Shown: positions 44,887-63,262 of the stretch, piece by piece
Numbering within the stretch: position 1 is the stretch's first letter
How the letters are laid out: each line of letters opens with the position of its first letter
Assembly: GCF_002102155.1 (NCBI RefSeq)
Contig: NZ_LQOU01000019.1
Coordinates: 62,001-126,000 of the forward strand
Source of the DNA: Mycobacterium europaeum
GTDB lineage: Bacteria > Actinomycetota > Actinomycetes > Mycobacteriales > Mycobacteriaceae
Length of the DNA: 64,000 nt
Direction of reading: 5' to 3'
Notes under the pieces: model-generated
Database searches by the model: none
Seen by the model: the letters and a program-made list of their open reading frames with translations, nothing else
What the model was told of the DNA's origin: nothing
Made by a program: the position numbers and the translations under genes

Positions 44887-45644
44887 CCTTCAACCCCGTG
44901 ATGAGCACGCCAACCGAATTCGCCTCCTGGATCAAGCGGGTGCCCGGCAGGAACGGCGACCGGTCCGGCGCCACCGTCGTGTTTCCGCATGCCGGGGCGG
45001 CCGCGGCGGGCTACCGGGCACTGGCGACAGCACTCGCCGCCGGCGGCGACACGTACATCGTGCAGTACCCGCAGCGCGCGGACCGGCTGGACGATCCGGC
45101 CCCCGACACCGTGCGCGACCTTGCCCGGGGCCTGTTCGACGCCGGACCGTGGAGCCGGGTCGCGCCGCTGCGGTTGTTCGGCCACAGCATGGGCGCCGTC
45201 GTGGCTTTCGAGTTCGCCAGGATCGCCGAATCCCGCGACACGGCCGTGCACCGCCTGTGGGTCTCGGCCGGGCCGGCCCCATCCGCGGTGGCCACCATGC
45301 CCGAACTGCCCACCACCGACGACGGATTGCTCGCCGACATCGCCGATCTCGGCGGCACCGATCCCGAGCTGCTCGCCGACGAAGAGTTCGCCGAACTGCT
45401 GACCACCGCCGTGCGGGCCGACTACCAGGCCGTCAACCGCTACCGGTGCGCCCCCGGGGTCCGCATCGCGGCCGACATCTCCGTGCTGGGGGCGCGCGAC
45501 GACCACCGCGTCGATCCGGTCGCGTTGCGGTTGTGGAAGGACCACACCGCGGGTGCCTTCGCGATGTTCCTCTACGACGGCGGGCACTTCTACCTCGACG
45601 AACACCTCGAGGCCGTCGCGGAGCGGGTGAACTTCGATGCCTGA
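44883..45644 (+). CDS. mbtT: Type II-like thioesterase split from MbtB
   Basis: A 253-residue alpha/beta hydrolase thioesterase: start motif VVFPHAGAAAAGYR, nucleophile Ser in LFGHSMGAVVAFEFAR, late catalytic His in DGGHFYL. It resembles the C-terminal thioesterase domain of Mtb MbtB throughout, and its ATG overlaps the mbtB stop (ATGA). It may edit misprimed carrier domains or assist release. It overlaps mbtC by eight bases, so it belongs to the same transcript. The symbol mbtT follows usage for such stand-alone genes. Confidence 0.88.
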   Translation: MTFNPVMSTPTEFASWIKRVPGRNGDRSGATVVFPHAGAAAAGYRALATALAAGGDTYIVQYPQRADRLDDPAPDTVRDLARGLFDAGPWSRVAPLRLFGHSMGAVVAFEFARIAESRDTAVHRLWVSAGPAPSAVATMPELPTTDDGLLADIADLGGTDPELLADEEFAELLTTAVRADYQAVNRYRCAPGVRIAADISVLGARDDHRVDPVALRLWKDHTAGAFAMFLYDGGHFYLDEHLEAVAERVNFDA

Positions 45645-46953
45645 CAACGGGTTCGACGGTGCGTCCGATCCGGTCGCGATCGTCGGGATGGCCCTGGAAG
45701 CCCCCGGCGGCATCGACACCGCCGACAAGTACTGGGACCTGCTGTCACACGGGCGTGAGGCGCTGGGGCCGTTTCCGACCGACCGGGGCTGGCAAGTCGG
45801 CGAGCTGCTCGCCGGATCGCGGCGCGGCGGGTTCAAGGAGATCCACGACCGCGGTGGCTTTCTCTCCGGCGCAACGACATTCGACCCCGAATTCTTCGGC
45901 ATCTCGCCGCGGGAGGCGGTGGCTATGGACCCCCAGCAACGCGTCGTGCTCCGGGTGTCCTGGCGTGCCCTGGAAAACAGCGGCATCAATCCCGACGATC
46001 TGGCCGGACATGACGTCGGGTGCTTCGTCGGCGCCTCGGCCACCGGATACGGGCCGCAGATGGCCAGCTTCTCCCGGCACAGCGGCCACCTGCTCGCCGG
46101 CACCGCGCTCAGCGTGATCAGCGGCCGCGTCGCCTACACGCTGGGGCTAGCCGGCCCGGCGCTGACGGTGGACTCCTCGTGTGCGTCCGCGCTGGCGGCG
46201 TTTCACGTCGCCGTGCGTTCGGTGCAGAACGGGGACTGCGACCTGGCGCTGGCCGGCGGGGTCAACGTGCTGGGATCGCCCGGGTTCTTCGTCGAGTTCT
46301 CCAAGCAGCACGCCCTCTCCGACGACGGCCACTGCCGCCCGTACAGCGCGCAGGCCAGCGGGACGGTGTGGGCCGAGGGGGCGGCGATGTTTGTGCTGCA
46401 ACGCAAATCGGCCGCGCTCCGGGCGGGCCGCCATGTCGTCGCCGAGGTGCGCGCCACCGCGGTCAACCAGGACGGCCGCAGCGCCGGGCTGAGCGCCCCC
46501 AGCGGGGACGCGCAGGTCCGCCTGTTCCGGCGCGCCATGACACAGGCCGGGATCGGCCCCGAAGACGTCGGGATGGTCGAGGGCCACGGCACCGGCACCC
46601 GGCTCGGCGACCGCACCGAGCTGCGGTCGCTGGCCCAGACCTACGGCGACACGACGCCCGGTGGCGGCGCGCTGCTCGGTTCGGTCAAATCCAACGTCGG
46701 CCACGCCCTGGCCGCCAGCGGGGCGCTCGGGCTGGCCAAGGTGGTGGTCTCCGCCGAGCACGGGGCCGTCCCGCCGACGCTGCACGCGTCGGCCGCCAGC
46801 CCGGAAATCGACTGGGACAGCCAGGGATTACGCCTGGCGACGGCACTGACGCCATGGCCTGCGATCGGCGGCCGACGGATCGCGGCGGCGTCGGCATTCG
46901 GCATCGCCGGCACCAATGCGCACGTGATCGTCTCCCTCCCCGAGGTCGCGTGA
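45637..46953 (+). CDS. mbtC: Mycobactin polyketide ketosynthase MbtC
   Basis: A 438-residue beta-ketoacyl synthase (Mtb MbtC 444). The catalytic triad is visible: Cys182 in VDSSCASALAAF, His in VEGHGTGTRLGD and His in KSNVGHALAASG. It carries only the KS domain; the AT, KR and ACP are on MbtD, so the two form a split PKS module that makes the beta-hydroxyacyl unit of the mycobactin backbone. The stop TGA shares a base with the mbtD ATG (46953). Confidence 0.95.
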   Translation: MPDNGFDGASDPVAIVGMALEAPGGIDTADKYWDLLSHGREALGPFPTDRGWQVGELLAGSRRGGFKEIHDRGGFLSGATTFDPEFFGISPREAVAMDPQQRVVLRVSWRALENSGINPDDLAGHDVGCFVGASATGYGPQMASFSRHSGHLLAGTALSVISGRVAYTLGLAGPALTVDSSCASALAAFHVAVRSVQNGDCDLALAGGVNVLGSPGFFVEFSKQHALSDDGHCRPYSAQASGTVWAEGAAMFVLQRKSAALRAGRHVVAEVRATAVNQDGRSAGLSAPSGDAQVRLFRRAMTQAGIGPEDVGMVEGHGTGTRLGDRTELRSLAQTYGDTTPGGGALLGSVKSNVGHALAASGALGLAKVVVSAEHGAVPPTLHASAASPEIDWDSQGLRLATALTPWPAIGGRRIAAASAFGIAGTNAHVIVSLPEVA

Positions 46954-49900
46954 TGCTGACCTCCCCGTTTCCCGACAGCCGCGTGCCGGTGATGCTCTCG
47001 GCGCACGACGAAGGGCTGATCGGTCAGGACGCCCGCGCCATCCTGGACTACCTGCGCCGGACCGGCCCCGCCACCGACACCGCCGACGTCGCGTCCACCC
47101 TGCTGCGGCTGCGGCGGATACGGCGGCACCGCGCGGTGGTGCGGGCGCGCGACCGCGGCGAGCTGCTCTCCGGCCTGTCCGCGCTGGCCCGCGACCACGA
47201 GCACCCGCTGGTCACCCGGTCCTCACTCGGCGCCGCCCCGCGCATCGCCTTCGTGTTTCCCGGTCAGGGCAACCAATGGCATTCGATGGGAGCCGATGCA
47301 TACCAACGACTTCCGGCATACCGGGCCGAGGCCGACCGATGCGCTCAGGCCTTCCGCGCCGCCGGGCTGCCCTCGCCGTTGCCCTACCTGACCGGCGGGC
47401 TCGACCGGAACTGGTCGCGCACCGAAATACAGGGAGCGCAGTTCACCCACGCGGTCAGCCTGGCCCGCCAATGGCAATCTCATGGCGCGCTGCCCGCCAT
47501 CGCCATCGGTCACAGCCTCGGCGAGGTGGCGGCGGCGTATGTGGCCGAACGGATATCGTTGCCCGACGCGGCCGGACTGGTCGGCGCCCGCGCCACGATC
47601 GTCGACAGCTTGGCGGGGCAGTACGCGATGGCGGTGCTCGGCACCGGGGTCGACGAGGCCGAGTGCCTGATTGGCGAAACGGCGGGCTGGCTGGAAGTTT
47701 CGGCGGTCAACGGCCCGGCGTCGACCGTGGTGTCCGGCGACCGCGACGCCGTCGCGGCCGCCGTGCGGCTGGCCCGGCAGCGGGGCGTGTTCACCCACCA
47801 GCTCTCGGTGGACTACCCGGGACACACCAGCGTCCTGCGGCAGTTGCGCGCCGCGTTGGCGGAGCGGGCGCCACGCTCGGCATTCCGGGACAGCCCGGTG
47901 CGGTTCATCGGCTCGACCTTCGGCGCCGAGGTGGGCAGCGACGCGGACTTCTCCCGGTACTGGTATGAAAACCTCTGCAGCACCGTTCGTTTTGACCGAG
48001 CCGTGGGGGCGGCCCAGCGGCTGGGCGCGAACGTGTTCGTCGAGATGTCCGCGCACCCCTCGCTGCTGTATCCGCTCGCGGACCTGATCGGCGAGGCGGC
48101 GGTGGCCGTCGGCTCCGGTCATCGCGACGGCGCGATCGTCGACACACTGGCGGCGAACATCGCGGCCGTGGCGACCGCCGACCCCGGCTGCCAATGGGCC
48201 CGCGCCGTCCCCGGCGGCCTGCGGGCACCGCTGCGGGGCTTCCCGAACGCGCCCATGCGGGCGCTACACCTGTGGGCGGCGCCGGAGCCGCTGACCGCGA
48301 CCGCTCCGCCGGCCCCGGCACCCACCGTCGCCGTCGAGGACTGGGAGCAGGCGGCGCCATCGGCCGCGCCGGGTGCCGACGTCGGCGTCCTCGCCGTCGC
48401 GCCGACGGATGAGCCTCTGACGCGCCGGCTGATCGACGCCGTTGGGGCGCACGGCGGTTGCCGGGTGGTGCCGCCGACCGACGCGGAGATCCTCGCGGTC
48501 ATCGCGCCGCGGCTGGACGCGCCGGACCCCGCGGCCGCGGTCGAGCAGATCGGCGGCCGCCCGGACGCCGGCCTACCCGACTACGCCGCGCTGATCGGTC
48601 CGCGCTGCCGGACCGTGTGGCTGCTCACCGCGGGCGCCGAAACCGTCGAACAAAACGATTCCGATGCCGTCCCGGCGCAGGCGGCGCTGGCCGCGATGCA
48701 TCGCAGCGTCGGGTTCGAGTTCCCCGAGCAGACCTTCGGACATCTCGACCTGCCGCACCGGGACGTCGACGCCGTAACGGCGCGCGCCGTCGTCGGCGCC
48801 CTGCTCGGCGAGGTGGCCGAGGTGGCGCTGCGGGGCGGCGAATCGCCGCAACCCTACGTCCGGACCTTCCGGGAATGCGCCGACTCGGCGGCCGCACGGC
48901 CGCTGACCGCCGACGCGCTTGACCACGTGGTCATCACCGGCGGCAGCGGCGCCATCGGCCTGCAGTATGCGCGATACTGCATCGAGCGCGGGGCGCGGAC
49001 GGTCACGCTGTTGAGCCGGAACGGCATCGACGGGGACACGCTGCGCCGGCTCATCGAAGGCCACGGCGCCGACGTGCGCGCCCCGCGCTGCGACATCACC
49101 GACCCCGCGGCCGTGGCGGCCGTCGCGGCCCGCCACGGCGGCCCGGGCGCGTCGTTGCTGATCCACACCGCGGGCATCGCCGAGGCCCGCTCGCGGTCCG
49201 AGCTGACCGGCGCCCACGTGGCGGCGGTGTGCGCCGCCAAGGTGCGCGGCCTGGCGGTGCTGGCCGAGGTGTGGCCGCTGCGGCCGGATTGCCGAATCCT
49301 GGCGTGCTCGTCGGTGTTCGGGGTGTGGGGCGGCCACCATCACGCGGCGTATGCCGCCTCCAACCGGCTGCTCGACGTGTTGGTCGCCGGGCTGCGCCGC
49401 AGGGGACGCGACGGCATGGCGATTCGATGGGGACTGTGGCAAACCGCCGGCGTGGTGGGGGCCGAGGAACTCACCCGCACCCAACGCTCCGGCCTGATCG
49501 CGATGGCTCCGGACCGGGCGATCCAGGCGAGCCTGCACCGCTACGACGGTGATCCGCTGATCTTCGACGCCGACCTCGACCGGCTCGGGGTGTTCTTCGA
49601 AAGCCAAGGCGTGCCAATGCCGTTCACGCCACCGGTGGAGGAAGCCGACGGTCCCGCCGCCCGATCGCTCGCCGCGGTGGTGCGCGCCGAACTCGCCGCG
49701 ACGCTGCACCTGGCCGACTCCGTCTCGATCGACCCGGGCGCACCGCTCATCGACCTCGGGGTCGACTCGCTGCTCGCACTCGACCTGCGTAAGCGGCTGC
49801 GCCGGACGGTCGGAAGCTCGGTGCCGGTCGCCCGCATGCTCGGCGGGATCACCCTCGACGAATTGATCGACTCATTGAGTGCCGGCCCGGCCGGCGGGTC

Positions 49901-49954
49901 GCGGGACGGCGCAACGCTCGACGCTCCCGAAGGCAGAAAGGTTGGACTCCCAGC

Positions 49955-49958
<4 letters not shown>
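46953..49958 (+). CDS. mbtD: Mycobactin polyketide synthase MbtD (AT-KR-ACP)
   Basis: A 1001-residue partial PKS module (Mtb 1004). Acyltransferase domain at about 90-390 (FVFPGQGNQWHSMG, active Ser in GHSLGEVAAAY, VDYPGH at the substrate-selectivity position, neither the HAFH nor the YASH class). Ketoreductase at about 640-850 (VITGGSGAIGLQYARY, SSVFGVWGG and the catalytic Tyr in AAYAASNRL). Acyl carrier at about 910-970 (LGVDSLLALDL). ATG 46953 (or GTG 46950) overlaps the mbtC stop. It supplies a reduced ketide for the unit joining the two lysines. Confidence 0.94.
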
Positions 49959-56496
<6,538 letters not shown>

Positions 56497-56500
<4 letters not shown>

Positions 56501-59500
56501 CGGCCACCAAGGACGTCGCGCCCGGCATCGAGGACGTGATGGCGCTGAGCCCGCTGCAAGAGGGCCTGTACTCGCTGACCACGCTGGCCGAATTCGGCGA
56601 CGGGGAAACCGCCGACGATCCGTACGTGATCGGGATGGTCGCCGACATCTCCGGCGCGCTCGACGCGGCGCTGTTGCGTGATTGCGCGGCAAAGATGTTG
56701 GGCCGACACCCCAACCTGCGGGCCAGCTTCTTCAGCCGCGGCATCGCCCGCCCGGTGCAGATCGTCCCGTCGCGGGTCGACCTGCCATGGCGCACCGTCA
56801 CCGCCACGCCCGAGGACGTGCCGGCGTTGGAGGCCGGCGAACGCCGCAGCCCGTTCGACCTCGAACACGGGCCGGCCATCCGCTTCCTGCTCATCGAACT
56901 GCCCGGTGCGCGCTGGCGTTTGGTGCTCACCGCCCACCACATCGTGATCGACGGCTGGTCGTTGCCGGTGTTCGTCAACGAGATGATGATGCTGTACCGG
57001 TCGGGCGGCGACCTGGCGGCGCTGCCCGTCACCCCGCGGCCCTACCGCGATTACATCGGCTGGCTGGCCAGCCGTGATACCGAAGCCAGCCAACAAGTTT
57101 GGCGCCGGCACCTCGAACGCCTTCCGGGCCCCACCCTGCTGGCGGCGGCGCTGGGCTCGGCGGACGACAAGCGGACCGCGCTGCCCCGCCCCACCGAACT
57201 GCGGATGCCCGCCCCGGCCACCGCGCGCATGGTCGAGCAGACCCGTTCCCGAGGCATCACCGTCAGCACGCTGATGCAGATGGCGTGGGCGCTGGTGCTC
57301 TCGCGGCTGATCGACACCCAGGACGTGGTCTTCGGGGTCACGGTGTCGGGCAGGCCGCCCGAACTGGCCGGCGTGGAGACCATGATCGGTCTGTTCGTCA
57401 ACACCGTGCCCATGCGGGTGCGACTCGACCCGGCGACCCCCGTCGGCGAGCAATGCCGCACCGTGCAGCGCACCGCCGCGCTGCTGCGCGAGCACGGCTA
57501 CCTCGGGCATGCCCAACTGCGCGCGCTCGGCGGGGTCGGGGAGATGTTCGACACCCTGCTGGTCTACGAGAACTTCCCGCTCGACGGGCTGACCGCCGGC
57601 ACCGAATTGACCGCCGCCGGCGCGACATTCCGGCCGTCGGCGCTGCAAACCCTGTCGCATTTCCCGATCACCGTCGCGGCCCACCTGGCCGGCGGCGAAC
57701 TGGTGCTGCTGGTCGAAGCGATCGACGGCGCGCTGGGCGACATCCCACCCGCCGCCCTCGGCCGGCGGGTGCTCGTCACCGCCGAGCGGCTGCTGCGGGA
57801 CTGGGAGCGTCCGCTGCGCCAGGTCAGCGTCCTCTTCGAGGACGAGGCGCTCCCCCCGGGCGCCGCCTGCGCCCCCGCCGCGGCGCCGGTCGGCATCCAC
57901 ACGCGCTTCGCCGGGGTGGTCGGCAGGGCCCCGGACCGTCTCGCGGTCAGCTGGGCCGGCGGCGCGCTGAGCTACCGCGACCTGGACGCCCTGGCCAACG
58001 GCCTGGCCGCCCGGCTCGCGGACCGCGGCGTGCGGCCCGAAACCCCGGTCGCCATCCGGCTTTCCCGCGGCCCGCAGTACATCGTCGCGACGCTGGCCGT
58101 GCTCAAAGCCGGCGGTGTGTGCGTGCCGATGGAGCCGGGGACACCCCCCGAACGGGTGGCATCGATCCTGCGCCAAACCGGCGCGTCCGTCGTGCTCGAC
58201 GAGGAGTCGATGGCGAACCGCGAACCTGCCGGCAGCGACTTTCGGCCAGTCGATGTGCCGCCCGGCCAGGCCGCGTATGTCGTCTTCACGTCGGGCACGA
58301 CGGGAGAACCGAAGGGCGTCATCGGAACTCACGCGGCGGTGACGGCCTATGCCGACGATCACCTGGACAAGGTGTTGCGGCCGGCGGCCGCCCGACTCGG
58401 TCGACCGCTGCGCATCGCGCACGCGTGGTCGTTCGCGTTCGACGCCGCCTGGCAGCCGCTGGTCGGGCTGCTCGACGGCCACGGTGTGCACGTCGTGGAC
58501 GAGCCCACCCAGACCGACGCCGAGGCGCTGGTCGCGGCGATCGCCCAACACCGTGTCGACATGATCGACACCACCCCGTCGATGTTTGCCCAACTCAGCG
58601 CGAGCGGTTTGCTGGCGGCGGTTCCGCTGGCCGTTCTCGCGCTGGGCGGGGAGGCGCTCGGCGCAACCGCCTGGGACCTCATCCGCGCCGAGTGCGCCCG
58701 CACGGGCATGACGGCCTACAACTGCTACGGCCCCACCGAGACCACCGTCGAGGCGGTGGTCGCCGCCATCGCCGAGCACGACGAGCCGTCGATCGGGCGG
58801 CCGACGTTGCACACCCGCGGCTACGTGCTCGACTCGGCGCTGCGCCCGGTGCCGCGCGGCGCGACGGGTGAGCTCTACCTGGGCGGCGCCCAGCTGGCCC
58901 GCGGCTACCTCGGCCGGCCCGCCGAAACCGCCCAGCGGTTCGTGGCCGACCCGTTCGCGGCCGGCGAACGCATGTACCGCACCGGCGATTTGGTGCGTCG
59001 AGGCGCCGACGGCGCGCTGCAGTACGTGGGCCGCGCCGACGCGCAGGTGAAGATCCGCGGCTACCGCGTGGAACCCGGCGAGATCGCTGCCGCCCTCGAA
59101 TCCCATCCCGGCGTCCGGCAAGCGGGCGTGCTGGTGCGCCGGCGGCGCGGCGCCGCGCTGCTGACCGCCTACGTGGTGGTCGCCGACACCGGCCGGCCAC
59201 CGTCGCCGGCCGAGCTGCGCGGCACGCTCGGCCCCCGGTTGCCGCGCTACATGATTCCGCAGCGCATCGTCACGGTCGACCAAATCCCGCTCACGGTCAA
59301 CGGCAAGCTGGACGAGGCCGCGCTGAGCACCCTCGACGCCGTCGAGGCGGGTTCCGCCCGCGCCGAGCCCGAAACCCCCACCGAAGCCGCGCTGGCCGAA
59401 CTGCTTTCGGGGCTGCTGGAGCAGCCCCGGGTGGACGTGGCCGCGGACTTGCTGCAGCTGGGCCTGGACAGCATCACGGCCCTGTCGGTGGTGCAGGCGG

Positions 59501-60903
59501 CCCGCGCGCGGGGGATCGCCCTGCGCGCCAGGCTGATCCTGGAGTGCGCCAACATCCGCGAGCTCGCCGAGGCGATCGACTCCGAAACCGCCACCGCCAC
59601 GAGCGATGCCGACGACGCCACCGGACCCATGCCCGTGTTGCCCAACGGCCGCTGGCTCTACGAACACGGCGAGCCGCGGCGACTGGCGCAGACCGAGGCC
59701 ATCCGGCTGCCCGACGGCGTCACCCGCGAGCAGTTGGACACCGCGCTGGCCGGCGTCGTGGCCGGCCACGAGGTGCTGCGCACCCGCCTGGACCGCCCCA
59801 CCATGACCCTGGTCCCGGCGCGGACCACCGGGATCGACCTCTTCGAAATCGAGGGCGATGGCGACCTGCGGGCCGCGGTCCCCGGACACGTCGCACGGGC
59901 GGTCGAGCGCCTCGACCCGGAACGGGGAGCGCTGCTGGCCGCGGTGTGGCTTCGGCCCCCGGCCGGGCCGAGCGTCCTGCTGCTGACCGCCCACGTCCTC
60001 GCGATGGATCCGGCGTCCTGGCGCGTGGTCCTCGGCGAATTGCACGCCGCCCTTACGGCATTGGCCACCGGCCACCCACCCGCCCCGGTCCGGGAGCACA
60101 CCAGCTACCGGCGTTGGGCCGGCGCGCTCGTCGAGCGCGCGCACCGGCTGGACACGATGCAATTCTGGGCCGCCCAGTCCGGGGGCGCCGACCCCGACCT
60201 CGGCGCCCGGCGGATCGACCCGGGCCGTGACCGGGCCCGCGATCTGCAGGTCCGCATGATCGCCGCGGACGCCGACACCACCGGCCGGCTGCTGGACTCC
60301 GGGCTGCCGTTGCCGCACCTGTTGATCGCCGCCACCGCGGCGACGGTGACGCGGTGGCGGCAATCGCGCAACCAGGCCACGCCGCCGCCCCTGCTGGCCC
60401 TGGAAACACACGGCCGCGCCGACGGTCTCGTCGACGGGCCGGGCGCGCCCACCGTCGACACCGGCGACACCGTCGGGCTGCTGAGTTCCATCTACCCGAT
60501 GCGGGTGACGTCGGCCGACCCCCGCGAGGTGGGCGAGCAACTGGCGGCCATTCCCGGGGACGGCCTGGACTACGGGCTGCTGCGCTACCTGCGCGCCGAC
60601 ACCGCCGAACGCCTCGCCGGGTTGCCCGGCCCGCAGCTGTTGCTGAACTACCTGGGCGCCGCCCACGCCGGCGGGGGGACCGGACTCACCCTGGAGCGCG
60701 AGCTGCTCGCCGGGGTGTCGCCGCAACCGGAACCCGATCTGGCGGTACGGCACGAGCTGACCATCGTGGCCGCCATGCTCACGCTCGGCGGACAGCGCGT
60801 GCTGGCCGCGCAATGGCGCACGTTGCCCGACATTCTCGGCGACGCCGATGTGGCCGAGCTGCAACGTCTTTGGATGGAATCGCTGCGGGAGACGGTGACA
60901 TGA
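56497..60903 (+). CDS. mbtF: Mycobactin NRPS MbtF (C-A-PCP-E-like)
   Basis: A 1468-residue synthetase (Mtb 1461) that adds the second lysine, later cyclised to the caprolactam. C domain at about 10-440 with canonical HHIVIDGW (His147/148), A at about 460-960 ([12 protein letters not shown], Asp kept at the amino-binding position in FDAAW), PCP at about 980-1050 (LGLDSITAL), then an E/C-like domain (about 1050-1465) whose motif reads HVLAMDP from His1166, lacking the second His and the Gly. That last domain is probably not an epimerase and may serve chain release. ATG overlaps the mbtE stop. Confidence 0.93.
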
Positions 60904-62195
60904 GCACACTTGCGATCCTGGGCGCGGGAGCCAAGGCCGTCGCCGTCGCGGCCAAGGCGTCCGTGCTACGGGGCATGGGCGTCGACGCCCCCGAGGTGAT
61001 CGCGGTCGAACGCATCGGCGTCGCGGCCAACTGGCAGGCCAGCGGCGGCTGGACCGACGGCGCGCACCGGCTGGGCACCAGCCCGGAAAAGGATGTGGGG
61101 TTTCCCTACCGTTCCGCGCTGGTGCCCCGCCGCAACGCCGAACTCGACGAGCGGATGACCCGCTACAGCTGGCAGTCCTACCTGATCGCCACGGCGTCGT
61201 TCGCCGAGTGGATCGACCGCGGCAGGCCGGCGCCGACGCATCGCAAGTGGAGTCAGTACCTGGGTTGGGTCGCCGAGCAGATCGGCCTCGACGTGGTGCA
61301 CGGCGAGGTGGAACGGCTGGCCGTCAGCGGCAACCAATGGGCGCTGCACACCCGCGACACCACCGTGCACGCCGACGCCCTGATGATCACCGGACCCGGG
61401 CAGGCCGAAAAGTCGTTGCTGCCCGGCAACCCGCGGATGCTGTCGATCGCCCAGTTCTGGCACCGCGCCGCCGGACACGACCGGATCAGCGCCGAGCGGG
61501 TGGCGGTGATCGGCGGCGGCGAGACGGCCGCGTCCATGCTCAACGAGCTGTTCCGGCACCGGGTTTCGACCATCACCGTCATTTCCCCGCAGGTGACGCT
61601 GTTCACCCGCGGGGAGAGCTTCTTCGAGAACTCGCTGTTCTCCGACCCCACCGACTGGAGCGCCCTGACGCTGGCCGAGCGCCGTGACGCGCTGGCCCGC
61701 ACCGACCGCGGGGTGTTCTCGGCCAACGTGCAGGAGGCGCTGCTGGCCGACGACCGCATCCGCCACCTGCGGGGCCGGGTGGCCCATGCGGTGGGCCGCG
61801 ACGGGCAGATCCGATTGACCCTGTCCACCAACCGGGGCAGCGAAAACCTCGAAACCGTGCACGGTTTCGATCTGGTCATCGACGGCTCCGGCGCCGACCC
61901 GCTGTGGTTCACGTCGTTGTTCGGCCAGGACGTGCTGGACCTGCTGGAGCTCGGGCTCGGCGGCCCGCTGACCGCCGACACCCTGCAGGAGGCCATCGGC
62001 TACGACCTGGCCGTCACCGACGTCACGCCCAAGTTGTTCCTGCCCAACCTGTCCGGGCTGACGCAGGGGCCCGGATTTCCCAACCTCAGCTCCCTGGGAT
62101 TGTTGTCTGACCGGGTACTGGGATCCAGTGGCGGCTTGGTGGGCCCGTCCGCGCACACGACAAGGAGACGCGATGAGCATCAACCCCTTCGATGA
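60900..62195 (+). CDS. mbtG: Lysine N6-hydroxylase
   Basis: A 431-residue flavin N-hydroxylase, the same length as Mtb MbtG. FAD motif [14 protein letters not shown] at residue 5 and NADPH motif [12 protein letters not shown] near 203. It hydroxylates the epsilon-amino groups of the mycobactin lysines, giving the hydroxamates that bind iron. ATG 60900 overlaps the mbtF stop (ATGA). Co-transcribed with the NRPS genes and mbtH. Confidence 0.94.
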   Translation: MSTLAILGAGAKAVAVAAKASVLRGMGVDAPEVIAVERIGVAANWQASGGWTDGAHRLGTSPEKDVGFPYRSALVPRRNAELDERMTRYSWQSYLIATASFAEWIDRGRPAPTHRKWSQYLGWVAEQIGLDVVHGEVERLAVSGNQWALHTRDTTVHADALMITGPGQAEKSLLPGNPRMLSIAQFWHRAAGHDRISAERVAVIGGGETAASMLNELFRHRVSTITVISPQVTLFTRGESFFENSLFSDPTDWSALTLAERRDALARTDRGVFSANVQEALLADDRIRHLRGRVAHAVGRDGQIRLTLSTNRGSENLETVHGFDLVIDGSGADPLWFTSLFGQDVLDLLELGLGGPLTADTLQEAIGYDLAVTDVTPKLFLPNLSGLTQGPGFPNLSSLGLLSDRVLGSSGGLVGPSAHTTRRRDEHQPLR

Positions 62196-62388
62196 CGACA
62201 ACGGCACCTTCTTCGTTCTGGTCAACGACGAGGACCAGCACAGCCTGTGGCCCGGCTTCGCCGACAAACCGGCGGGCTGGCGGGCGGTCTTCGGCGAAGC
62301 GAGCCGCGCGGAGTGCCTGGAGTACATCGAACAGAATTGGACCGACATCCGGCCGAAGAGTCTGCGGGAATCGATCGAGCGACGCTGA
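62173..62388 (+). CDS. mbtH: MbtH-like NRPS chaperone
   Basis: A 71-residue founder-type MbtH protein: [24 protein letters not shown] at the start (in two parts), then PAGW and the closing [11 protein letters not shown]. MbtH proteins bind A domains and keep them soluble and active. ATG 62173 has AAGGAGA five bases upstream and lies inside the 3' end of mbtG; an upstream in-frame Met would extend it without conservation. Last gene of the mbtB-H run. Confidence 0.95.
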   Translation: MSINPFDDDNGTFFVLVNDEDQHSLWPGFADKPAGWRAVFGEASRAECLEYIEQNWTDIRPKSLRESIERR

Positions 62389-62558
62389 CCCGGGGCGGTG
62401 CCCGCCGCCGTAGCGTCACCGTAACGTGACCGGCCCGAGACACAAATGCCGGTCGCACCAGGCACACTTACACCAACTACACCGTGGTCTCGCGTAACCA
62501 TGTGGGGGACAACATCACTGACATCCCATCGTGGTGCACGCGCGTCGAAGGGGGAACC

Positions 62559-63083
62559 GTGAACACCATGAAGACCTGGAAAACCGTTGCCACCGGCGTG
62601 GCGGCTTTCGCCGTCGTAGGGGGAGCCGCCGGTGGCGCATTCGTCACAGCACCGACCGATCAAGTGCAGCTGGCCGCGCTCGGCGCGCCCTTACCGCAGG
62701 ACCCGCCACCACCGCCGCCGGCCCCCGGAGCCCTGCCGACCGCGGCCCAGCTGTCGAGCCTGTGCGAGCAGGCCACCAATCCGGGCGTCTCGTACACGAC
62801 CAAGAACAATCTGGTCGAAAACGGCATCAGCCCCGACGAGGGCCACGTCGCCGACCACGATCTGCGAAAGGCCTACCGCAACGGGAACTTCCCGGAGACC
62901 TTCGCGGTGACGAACATCGCCCCGGCCGGCCCGAACATGGCCCAGGCCGACGTGGCCATCTCGGGCCCGAAGTTCGCCGGGCCGGTGCAAAAGCACCTGG
63001 TGTTCGTCAACCAGGGCGGGAACTGGCTTCTCCAGCACGACGCCGCCATCGCCCTGATCCAGGCTGCGACGGCGACCAACTAG
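62559..63083 (+). CDS. Cfp2-like secreted protein (paralogue)
   Basis: A 174-residue protein with a signal peptide (basic start, hydrophobic stretch at about 10-30 ending at an Ala-rich site) and a low-molecular-weight antigen CFP2-type domain. It has a Pro-rich insert (QDPPPPPPAPG) and a single Cys in the mature part. GTG 62559 is preferred because GAAGGGGG lies just upstream; ATG 62568 is the alternative. It is a divergent tandem copy of the next gene, and the two share the same Shine-Dalgarno block. Confidence 0.8.
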   Translation: MNTMKTWKTVATGVAAFAVVGGAAGGAFVTAPTDQVQLAALGAPLPQDPPPPPPAPGALPTAAQLSSLCEQATNPGVSYTTKNNLVENGISPDEGHVADHDLRKAYRNGNFPETFAVTNIAPAGPNMAQADVAISGPKFAGPVQKHLVFVNQGGNWLLQHDAAIALIQAATATN

Positions 63084-63262
63084 GCGGCCGGTATTCTGGG
63101 CGGCCACACAGTCAGCGCACAGGTTGTGCATGTTGTCTCCACATCGCCCGGCCGTAACGTAGCCGTGCCGACACGCGAAACAACCAGGGGTAGCAGGCGC
63201 GTTGACACCACGCCAGATGTGTGGATCGTTTCGGATCATTCGTGCCCGTCGAAGGGGGAACC

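Noticed and set aside
46020-46952. Upstream 310 codons in the mbtD frame
   Set aside because: They are an out-of-frame reading of mbtC, Arg-rich and without domains; the mbtD start overlaps the mbtC stop.
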